From Miscanthus floridulus (Eukaryota; Streptophyta; Magnoliopsida; Poales; Poaceae), in assembly GCF_019320115.1 (NCBI RefSeq), contig NC_089593.1, forward strand, positions 9,930,386-9,994,385: a DNA stretch of 64,000 bases, in the 5' to 3' direction. The notes beneath the pieces are model-generated. The model was not told the origin of the DNA, made no database searches, and saw only the letters and a program-made list of their open reading frames with translations. This document shows, piece by piece, positions 55,817 to 64,000 of this stretch. The number at the start of each line of letters is the position of its first letter. Position 1 is the stretch's first letter. The position numbers and the translations under genes are program-made.

Positions 55817-55935
55817 ATGGTGCTCGCCGCCTCCCACCACCGCCTCCTGCCCGTCGCCCCCACCGCCACCCCTACCCCGTCGCGGGGGCACCTGCGCTTC
55901 CGCGCCGCACGCCCTCTGCCCCGACCCGCCCCGAG
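55817..55935 (+). CDS. Lone first exon with plastid-transit-like peptide
   Basis: CACCATGG is an optimal plant start context after a GC-rich leader (55640-55816). The exon codes 39 residues plus two bases, starting MVLAASHHRLLPVAPTATPT and rich in Ala, Pro, Arg and Ser with no acidic residue, as chloroplast transit peptides are. It ends CCGAG/GTGAGC, a good donor. No downstream exon was recognised before the repeats and the GC-rich element. It may be a first exon cut off by later insertions, or a chance frame in GC-rich DNA. Confidence 0.4.
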
Positions 55936-56289
55936 GTGAGCGATCTGATCCCCGTGGGGCCCGGGGCCCGTTTCCGTGCCGTCGCGCTGTGCTCGCCCTG
56001 GTCGGATGTTGCTCGCTGGCAGCCGCGAGGGATCGAGCCTCCGTGCTGCGCTAGCTAGCCGTTGGCTTGCTCGTGCTCGCCGAGCAGGTAGCCGTGCTCG
56101 GCAGGTGCTCGCACAACGCTGCTCTCGCGGCCTCGCGCATGTGCTCGGCCAGCGCAATGCCTCCGCTAGGGCACTAACGACGTTGCCTCTGCTAGGGCAC
56201 CGACGAGCTCCATGCGCTACCGCCGGCCTCGAGCTCCGCAATGGCGAGCCTCCATTCGTCTAAGCAGCAAGGTGAAATTGCGCTGAAAG

Positions 56290-56690
56290 CGCATGTTGCA
56301 AGAGTATGTTTTAAGCGTTTTATGTGTGTTAAGAGGTGTGTTGCAAGTGTTTCACATCAGTGTTGCAAAAGTAGATCAGGATATTGCATATGTTACAATT
56401 GCTGTACACGTATATTGCAAGGGCGGTGTGTTCCAAATGTTCTATCTGTTTTTCAGAAGCATATTACAAGTGTGTTTATTTTGGGTGTTGCATACGTTTC
56501 ACGTATATGTTGCAAGTGTTCTCTCTGGATGTTGCATATGCTTGCAATGACTTTTTAAGTGTTTTCAAATGTTTTGCAAGTGTTTCAGACGTATGTTATA
56601 AGTGTTTCAGTTGCTTCCGACATATGCTACAAGTGTTTTATTTGGTTGTTGCAAAAGTAAATCTAGTGTTGTATATGTTTCAGTTGACGA
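56290..56690. repeat. Degenerate TGTTGCAAGTGTTT repeat tract
   Basis: Units of about 20-35 bp built on GTTGCAAGTGTTTTA / CATATGTTGCAAG recur more than ten times with heavy variation. All three plus-strand frames are partly open as a result. Similar tracts are frequent in grass intergenic DNA, from memory. Confidence 0.65.
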
Positions 56691-56754
56691 GCAGGCAGGG
56701 CAGCACGCGAGCAAATGTGACCAAGTAGCCGGACGAGCAGGCAGGGTAGTATAC

Positions 56755-57688
56755 ATGGCCAACCGGGCCGCACGGCACGGCACTAGCACAAGCACGGTCA
56801 GACACGGCACGGCTAGGCACGGCACTATGCGGCACAGTGGCTTAACCATGCCATGCCCAATAGTGCCGCCGTGCCGAGACCTTGGCCCAGGCACGGCCCT
56901 ATGGGTGGTGAACCGTGTCGTGCCGTGCTGTCGAGCACGGCAGCCTGGCGTGCCCGCGCCGCCGCCTGTGCTCGCCCGCCGCGTGGGGCCGCGTCGCCGC
57001 CAGCGCTCGCCCTCGCGGGGCCGCGCCACCTCCTGTGCTCACCCGCCGGCGTGGTGCCGCGCCGCTGCCTGAGCTCGCCCTTGCTGGGGCCACGCCGCCC
57101 CCTGAGCTCGCCCTCGCCGGGGGCCGCGCCGCCGCCACACTCGATGCCGCAGAGAAGGCCGGATCCGGGAGGAGGGGGCCGGACCGCCGCCAACGCTCGC
57201 CCGTAGGAGGGCCGCGCATCCGCCTGAGCTCGCCCTCGCCGGGGCCGCGTGCTCCTCCGTCGCTGCTGCAGATGCGTCGGCATGCCACCGCCCTGATGCC
57301 CTCGGGGCATGGCCCCGCGACTGCGCACACCGCCCGCCCCCTCCTGTCTTCGCGGCGGCGCTGCTGAGGAAATGAGTGGGGGAGAGAGAGGAGGAAGTTA
57401 GGGTTTAGGTGAGGGAGCGATGCTTATATACTGGTATCCAACGGCTCTGGTTCATCTGCTGCTCATCAACGGTGGAGAATAAACGGGCCATGCCGTGCTG
57501 GCCAATTATTCGTGCCGTGCCGGCCAATTATTCGTGCCGTGCCTAGGCCGGCACTGCGGGCCGACATGGCGGCCTAGGCACGACACTACGACCGAGCCGT
57601 GCCAGGCACGGGCACAAAGCGAGCCGAGCCGGGCCGTGCTTCTTAGTGCCGTGCCTGGGCCGGCCCATAGTGCTGGGGCCAAATGGCC
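56755..57688. mobile_element. GC-rich element with GGCACGGCAC-type inverted ends
   Basis: The left end TGGCCAACCGGGCCGCACGG and the right end, which reads on the minus strand TGGCCATTTGGCCCCAGCAC then GGCCGGCCCAGGCACGGCAC, are inverted over roughly 100-190 bp with many CGGCACGG units. Flanks share TATACA but not a clean TSD. The interior is GC-rich, with repeated GAGCTCGCCCTCGCCGGGGCC phrases and no recognised gene. A MULE-type non-autonomous element is the best guess. Confidence 0.5.
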
Positions 57689-58337
57689 AAATATACAGGG
57701 TAGCGGGCGAGTAGACGCGAGCTGTGACAGACGGCCAGGCGGGCGACACGAGCAAGCCGACGGCCAGGCGAGCGAACAGGCGGGGAGACGCAACAGGCTG
57801 GCAGGCGCGGGTGTCCGGGCACGGGCTTCCGTCGAGGCGTCCGAGCGTCCCCCCTAAACCTAGCGACTTGTTTCTACGTGTACCACATCGATAAGAACCG
57901 TGTACTTTATTAGAAATTAAATCACGTAATGCAATAGTAGTTTTTTTATTCCTACATTCCTTTCGCAGACGCATTACATGCAGACCTCTCTCCTCTCTCT
58001 CTCTCGAGACGCCGCTAAGGCACCCATGGGCTATGGCCATGTGCCCATGTGTCGCCGGCCGTTGCTACATGGTCATGGATGTTGCTCCTCACAGATCCAC
58101 GCCCTCCTATGCGGACCACCCGTTCTTGTCTGGTGAGGTCTGGAGACACGTGTCAAGCACGCCGTGGGCTACGACGATCACGAGCCCAGGAAAATTAAGA
58201 ACAATATATAAAAGAATGGCGGCGTAGTCCATGGTTGATCACCTCACAGTTCACACTTCACTAGCCTCTCCTTTGCCGTCGCCGGCGGCCGGGCCACACT
58301 TGCCCTGCCCGTCGGCATGTGCCGCCGTGTCTCCCTC
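57689..58337. other. Intergenic, no gene supported
   Basis: Contains a CT repeat near 57990, ACACGTG-like boxes and a TATA-like ATATATAAA at about 58206, but no exon that I can defend. Confidence 0.35.
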
Positions 58338-58437
58338 TGTGGCTGATTTATATGGCTGATTTGTTGTGAGAAAAAAACACTATTCTATAGCTAAAAAAAT
58401 AGGACCGATTCTAGTTTATAAGCTCAAGCGAACCGAG
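58338..58437. mobile_element. Partial CCTGTTCG-type MITE
   Basis: TATGGCTGATTTGTTGTGAG then TTTATAAGCTCAAGCGAACCGAGCCC; the left terminus is missing. Confidence 0.5.
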
Positions 58438-58446
58438 CCCATATAA

Positions 58447-58674
58447 GGTGCTGTATGGTTAAACACCGGCGACGGGAACGGTAATATGGATACCGCGCGA
58501 TGAGATGACAGGCCGAGCTGATACCGCTCGGAAGGGGGCGGGAGCGACGTTCTATACGGCCGGAACGATTTACTGCATAACAGATTACGGGCTGCATGAT
58601 CCAAACAAAAAACAACGTTATCCGTTTGCACTGTAAACGTATCACGGCCTCAAAGCGGCGAAACAAACAGCGCC
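58447..58674. mobile_element. Tourist-type MITE, TSD TAA
   Basis: Ends GGTGCTGTATGGTTAAAC and GGCGAAACAAACAGCGCC are inverted with mismatches, flanked by TAA on both sides (58444-58446 and 58675-58677), the usual Tourist target. Confidence 0.75.
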
Positions 58675-58969
58675 TAAAACCTGATGAAACTATCTATGGC
58701 GCTATCTGCTGCGTGGATACATGAGGTAATGCGCATATATTCTATCTATTAACAAAAATGAGGCAATATATAGTGTTATTATGCACTTTTCCTATCCATC
58801 TGTCGACTGAAATCAGGCTCATCCTTCAGTCGACGTGCGGTCCTTCGTATCGGGTCCAGCTATGGCTGTTTTCGCCTTGTCGGGTCCATCCTCATTATCG
58901 GGTTCAGGATTGGATAACACACCCGCTATCGCCCACCGCCCAGACAGGAGTCACAGGACACCGTACACA

Positions 58970-59130
58970 GACAGGAAGGGACTCGGTGTTTTTGGTGGAG
59001 CTCTTCGCGGCGGAGGGGGCGATTCCTCTGTCCATCTCCGTGCTCCTCTCCGTTTAGGCGCGCCGGAGCCTCTCCTCGCCGATTTTGGAGGCTCAGTCGC
59101 GGCCGTCATTGGTAGAGGTCGTCAGGTACC
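58970..59130 (+). other. Possible 5' exon/leader of a plus-strand gene
   Basis: GC-rich, CT-rich leader-like sequence ending GGTCGTCAG/GTACCC, followed by about 3 kb of intron-like T-rich DNA. No initiating coding exon could be tied to the downstream exons. Confidence 0.3.
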
Positions 59131-62121
59131 CTGACTCGCGAATCCCTGTCTTGTTTTGGATTTATCTCAGGTGTTTCTACTGGATCTGGTTCTATAGTTG
59201 GTCGATTGGATTTCATGGTGTCTGGATGACCGGATGTATCTGTGGTTCGATTCCATGGAGGATGGAGTTGGCTTAGCTCAGTGAAACTTTGAGGCCGTGG
59301 TATCTGGGATTGCATGGCTTAGTTTAGTAGATCCGGTGTTGTCTCTCTAGGTTGCATGGGGGATTTGCCTTTTGTGGTGGGGGATTCGTCGGAATGGCGA
59401 AATGGTGAGTGGAGAATTATACGAACTGCCGATGTGCTTCTGTTCAGTCTGGTGGGCTGTGTTTGGGTAGTGTTGACGAGTCTGCTGCCGCTGATATGGG
59501 GATGCTGAGATGCTTGGGGATTTTGCAGCCTAGGGAAAGCAAAGCAAGCAGACAGGTAGGGAGGACGGAGGGAAGGATCTTGTAGTTCGTTTCTCTCTTT
59601 TCCGTTTGGTTTGAATTACCTAATGCAGTTGAATGGTTGTTCACATGCTGCTCCAGCATGTGCAGTTTTCCCTATAAATAGGAATAGGCCTATAATTAGT
59701 TCTATGGGAAGTTGGCACTTCGTGGTGTTAATCTGCTTTTTTAACACAATGTGATTGTGGATATGGTTCTAATGGGTGAATTGTCATGGATTTGTGATCC
59801 TCCACCTTTCAAGGGAAATCATATGTTTGAGATTCTTAAAATTACTATTTCCTGTGAGAATTCAGGATATGGCTTTCATGTCATGGCCTTGGAAGCTTCA
59901 ATTAGAATTTCCCCTGTCCTTGTCAGTTTGCATGTGTTTCCATGCATTTCAGTTGGGTTGAGCCAGTTGTGCTATTTTCTAACAAACGTTGCTTGTGGCT
60001 ATCATTAATAAGTTCTTAATTTATGCATTTTGGGCATTTTTGGAACCTTCACTTATCTGTCAGTTTTAAGGACAGGGTTATATATTAGATCTACATGCCT
60101 GCTAGAGTTTTTAATTTTTTCTAGTCATGTCAAAATTCATGGGCACTAAACTGAATATCCCATATTCATTATTTTGTGCTAGATATTTTGATTAGAAAAT
60201 TTTTGGAAAATAGCACGTACCCACTTTGTAATAGAACATAGAATTTCACGAGAAACACGAGATGGACCTCATAAGGATAGTTTAGCGTCAATAAGAACAT
60301 AAGTACCCGATGCTCTTTGTTTGCACTATCATACTGAACTTCTATCCGGTTCTGTAACCTATGTATGCATTCTTTCTGAAACACACTATCCTACATTGTA
60401 CAGCTCAACCCAAATTCACCAAATTAATAAACCTTCGTCTTTAAATGTACTATGTACATTCTGAATTTGTTTCCAATGCAAAACTGCAAAGCACTCACTC
60501 GTCATCTTTGCTCCAAAATGAATACGTACAAGAATGGCAGTTGGGTTAGATGCTATGACCGTTTGCATCCATTTGTCGTAGACCCGACCGACTCTCTGTT
60601 CTTTTTTAAACTGAATGCAGAGCTTCACTTGTTCTTTTCTAAACAGGTATCAGTATTTTGTAGTCGTAGTATTATATACTTTCTTTTTCGAGCATCGCTA
60701 GATGGCATGTGACAATATGGTTTCTTATAGTCCTGAGCATTGCTAGATCGACAACTACACTTACTTGTGCTGCATTAGAAAAAAAAAACACCTATTTATG
60801 GCTTTTTAGTCATGTGTCTTATCCGGATTATTAGAGGCTCTCCTCTTGAGGAGCTTTTTTTTTATCTTTTGCTGATCTTGAGTGGATTTGATTTTTTTTC
60901 TATCTAGTTATGTATCCAAATTCCAGTGACTTTAGGTAATATTGTTTTGGCCATTTTGAGTCACATTGACGGTTAACTATCTCTTCCTATGGTCATGTTA
61001 ACAATTACGTTAATTTTTGTAATCTGATACATTATTTCGTTGTTGTTTCGACCTTGTCATTCCTTCCAGCCGCTTCTCTGGCTTATAGTGTCGCACCATG
61101 TTTACTTCTGGTTCTTGTTCTTAGCGTCTAATTATTCTCTCAACTGATCCTTCAACCTGCCCGCTTCTCCGGCCTCCTATCTCTTGTAATCTGTGATTGT
61201 GCTGGTTTTGAGAAAAACTTTTGTAAATCGTCCTTCTATAGAAAATAATTGTCTTTTGTAATATGTGATTGTGCTAGTATTGAGAAAAGATTTTGTAAAT
61301 TGTCCTTCCATAGAAAATTCTTTTCTCTTGTAATCTGTGATTTGTCTTGGTTATAGGAATTTTTTTTGTAAATTGTCCTTCCATAGAAAAAAATTTATCT
61401 CTTGTAATGTTGTATTTGTGCTTGTGCTTGCGTAGAATAAAAATTGTGTCTTTATTATGTGATTTTATTATTGCCAAAAGCTATCATCCCTGTATCCGTT
61501 GAAATTATGTGATTTGTCAAAATTTGGATCTGATTTATGTGCCACCAAGCTGGCTAAGTGAGCTCTGGGTCAGCGTTCTGGCATTTCAGCATGTTGATTA
61601 TCTTTGCAGTAAGAATGAAAACCTGAATACACTTGTTTATTGAAGCTGGCTTTGCTATTGTGGTGGATTTTAATATTTCCTCCCATCACAAATATAAGTT
61701 CATCCATAACTTGTCCTTGCATTGAGCTTTCAAGACATTTCATTATTATGATGAATCAGCTTGCACAGTTTTAGTAACTCATTTAAGCGGCTACGATATT
61801 TGAATGTTATTACCTCAGTAGAGCTAGTCCTCTGTATTTGTCGTCTGACAGTTTGGCTTGTGAAATTGCAGTCACCAATAATGTAAATTGCAAGTATCGA
61901 ACATTGCAATTTTCATATTTGTGTTTTGTAATTTTTTAAGACCATATTCCTTGCTCTGCAGGATCAACTTGGAAGTGTTGCTCTCCTTTCAGGATTCTTA
62001 TTCATCATGCTGGGATTTGGTCTCTGTACTAGAGGGTAACTTCTTTTTATCTCTATACAGGAGGATATAGTCTTTATATTTTGAAGTTTACGTGAAGTCT
62101 CTGTCTAATTGAATCTGTCAG
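59131..62121 (+). other. T-rich intron-like DNA, no exon recognised
   Basis: Long T-rich stretch typical of plant introns. At 61195-61400 a ~60-bp phrase (CTTTTGTAATCTGTGATTGTG, then AAATTGTCCTTCCATAGAAAA) repeats about four times. A minus-strand 70-codon frame near 60416-60628 has no recognised family. Confidence 0.4.
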
Positions 62122-62247
62122 GACAATGAGCCACTCATGAGAGTGCTCTCCAAGCTAATCAATCTCGATAGCCCGGACCTGGTTTTATTTGTTGGAGAAG
62201 CATTGGTTGGTAATGACACCGTGGATCAACTCACTAAATTTAATCAG
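62122..62247 (+). pseudogene. Single exon of SRP receptor alpha subunit
   Basis: 42 codons: [20 protein letters not shown], then [21 protein letters not shown], between TGTCAG and GTATAG. This is the GTPase (NG) domain segment of the signal-recognition-particle receptor alpha subunit, which docks ribosomes at the ER membrane. Neither the neighbouring segments (the VDTAGRMQ motif before it, the DGIL..TKFD region after it) nor any other SR-alpha exon is present. It is therefore a gene fragment, and it lies 420 bp upstream of NRAMP exons on the same strand. Confidence 0.8.
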
Positions 62248-62668
62248 GTATAGTAACTTGCATTTCAAGGAGAGATGAATAGTACCACATAATGTTTTTT
62301 TATCATGTTTGTTATACAAATATATGTTCTTGTTTCACTGTTCCTGTTTCAGTCAAAGTTCTTGCCTCTTTGGTGTGACTCGACTCGACTTCCTTGCGTT
62401 GCAAAACTAAAAAGAATAAAATCTCAATTTGTATTCTTTCTGCACTGGTTACATGATCTTCGTATGACAACAGAGGCGTTGATAATCTTAAACATTTCAT
62501 TTTTGTGTGTGTGTTCTGTTCTTCTTTTGTTCTTCTAGTGAAATGATACATAGCTCTCCTATGGGTTAGATAAAAAAATGTACTACCCTTTGTCCTTTTG
62601 TGTGCCTCATGCTTTTGATTACTGGGGGATAAATATACTTGCTAATTCCATGGTGCTGTGTAACACAG

Positions 62669-63694
62669 GGCACAGCATGGAAAATGTTCTTGTACCACGT
62701 TGGCCCAGGATTTATGGTCTATTTGGCCTACCTTGATCCCGAAAACTGTACGCTGTGCACCATTTCTTCCTCTATCTCTGTTCTCTATATCGCACAGTAT
62801 TGATACTTGTTAAATTTGAACAGTGGGAACAGATTTGCAAGCTGGTGCAGATCACAGATATGAGGTACACTTTCAGATCTTTGTTAAATCACGCCATATT
62901 TACCCTTGCAAGCAACATTTCTTGCATAATGCAAACCAAAACTAACTACTTTGCTCCTTTTTGTCATTTTTTTAATTTGCTCATTTATAGCTCCTCTGGG
63001 TGACCTTGATTGGCCTCATCTTCGCGTTAATTATTCAGTCACTATCTGCTAATCTTGGAGTAGTGACAGGTATTTTATAGAGAACTAGTATATATTATGC
63101 TTAGGAGTACACTCTCTCACGTCAATTGGAATTGATGGCTGTTCACTGACTTAGGGCGGCATCTTGCCGAGCTATGCAAGACGGAATATCCAGCATGGGT
63201 GAGAATCTGCCTATGGCTGCTAGCAGAGTTAGCTGTGATTGCTGTAGATATCCCAAAAGGTTAAGATCATTTCTTGATAATCTTGCATAAAAAATATTGT
63301 TAAACTGCTATGTTTGATTTTCGGCTGATCGTGTATTATATTAATGAACATATATGGATACAATAAAAGAGGATTCAGTGTTGTTGTAGACTAATTCTTA
63401 ATGCCAAAGCTAAACTGACTGATTTGTTCTTCTTGCTAATTTCCAATTCATTTGGTCCACTGTTTATTACTGTAAAACTAAGGAATGAAAATTAATCAAC
63501 AATTGTTTTTGCCAATATATAGAACTCAATTGGTTTTCACATTCATTTGACCGTTTGCTTCTTACAAATGTTACCATTTTTCAATTATTGGAACAGCTTT
63601 TGTTTTCAACCTCTTGTTCCACATACCTTTGTGGGTGGGGGTTCACATCACTGGCTCAAGCACACTTCTCCTCCTTGGAATGCAAAAATATGGG
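62669..63694 (+). pseudogene. NRAMP metal-transporter exons (TM1-TM4 region), decayed or partial
   Basis: Five exons: 62669-62747 (HVGPGFMVYLAYLDPEN), 62824-62864 (GTDLQAGADHRYE), 62991-63069 (LLWVTLIGLIFALIIQSLSA), 63155-63259 ([15 protein letters not shown]...IPK) and 63585-63694 ([20 protein letters not shown]). They match natural-resistance-associated macrophage proteins, which move Mn/Fe and other divalent metals across membranes. Phases agree throughout. Damage: the invariant metal-site DPGN reads DPEN; the acceptor of the last exon reads CAA instead of CAG; DIPE reads DIPK. The N-terminal coding exon is missing. The gene may continue beyond the window or the last bases here. Confidence 0.8.
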
Positions 63695-64000
63695 GTAATC
63701 ATTTTATTGCCAGACTATTCATATCAAAAATGTTTTTACTGACATTCTCATAAACTCTTGTGTACTCTGTATTCTCTAAAGTTGTGTTTGGTTTGAGGAG
63801 TTGGCCTAGATGAAATGACCCATCATGAGAATTTCTGTGGGATGACTCGGTCCTTCACGTTTAACTATAAGTGCTTATGAGGAAGAAGTAGTGATGGATC
63901 AACACATCCAATTCCTCATACCAAACAAGAAATTTAGGAGTCCTATCATGTACCATCCCACATTAGCATGATGCTAGTTCATTCTTAGTCTTATATGGAA
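63695..64000. other. Intron or 3' flank, possible MITE
   Basis: From about 63780, GTGTTTGGTTTGAGGAGTTGG and, near 63920, CATACCAAACAAGAAA look like ends of a small MITE. No exon seen to the edge. Confidence 0.35.

Noticed and set aside
56602..57367. Several 110-160-codon frames on both strands
   Set aside because: GC-rich inverted-end element; frames overlap on opposite strands and lack domains.
58741..58760. Helitron 5' end TCTATCTATTAAC
   Set aside because: Only a loose match to the TC..TA start, and no CTRR/hairpin end is available in the window; kept only as a hint in a finding.
60416..60628. 70-codon minus-strand frame (YDKWMQTVIASNPTAI...)
   Set aside because: Looks protein-like, but no family, start context or splice partners could be shown; may be an old transposon fragment.
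1..64000. CRISPR arrays, rRNA, operons, ribosome-binding sites
   Set aside because: Eukaryotic plant DNA; the repeats seen are transposon motif arrays, microsatellites and MITEs, with no regular spacer structure.

Overview
This window looks like nuclear DNA of a panicoid grass (Sorghum, Miscanthus, Saccharum or maize relatives). The evidence is intron-bearing plant genes, CACTA transposons with the subterminal motifs typical of grass genomes, an Au-type SINE, many small grass MITEs, and a Ty1/copia element with an initiator-methionine tRNA primer site. Genus is inferred. No intact host protein-coding gene could be shown; most of the window is transposon, much of it nested, with precise target-site duplications (TSDs).

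Layout. 1-4380: left-truncated CACTA element on the minus strand (motif TTTGCCGAGTG) whose second gene is split by a 1217-bp solo LTR. 4380-12050: intergenic DNA with several MITEs, a hAT MITE nested in another MITE, a perfect 131-bp tandem duplication and an Au-like SINE. 12450-15750: weak minus-strand exons and a GC-rich TATA-led first exon of an unrecognised gene. 16329-38471: a TGA/HBP-1b-class bZIP gene, now a pseudogene. One intron holds a 9.8-kb Mutator-like element (9-bp TSD) that carries a captured subtilase, an antisense 2-oxoglutarate dioxygenase fragment and a later 6.76-kb copia element. The next intron holds a 10.0-kb CACTA element (3-bp TSD). 42254-54976: a 12.7-kb CACTA element of another family. 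54980-58700: a lone transit-peptide-like first exon, degenerate repeats and an element with GC-rich inverted ends. 58700-64000: one SRP-receptor-alpha exon followed by five NRAMP metal-transporter exons, all on the plus strand; this looks like a multi-gene capture or a decayed gene.

How the parts fit. The two complete CACTA elements share one plan although their motifs are unrelated. Each has a palindromic array, a TATA box and a first gene (TnpD type), then a second copy of the array, a TATA box and a second gene (TnpA-like, ending in a C48/Ulp1-type protease domain). The truncated element at the left edge is compatible with this. The 10-kb element also carries an intact small GRF zinc-finger/membrane-anchor gene and three tandem copies of a ~230-nt foldback that resembles a small-RNA precursor. 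Decay is dominated by C-to-T changes: most identifiable stops derive from CAG or TGG codons, and the two copia LTRs differ, by eye, only by transitions plus one indel.
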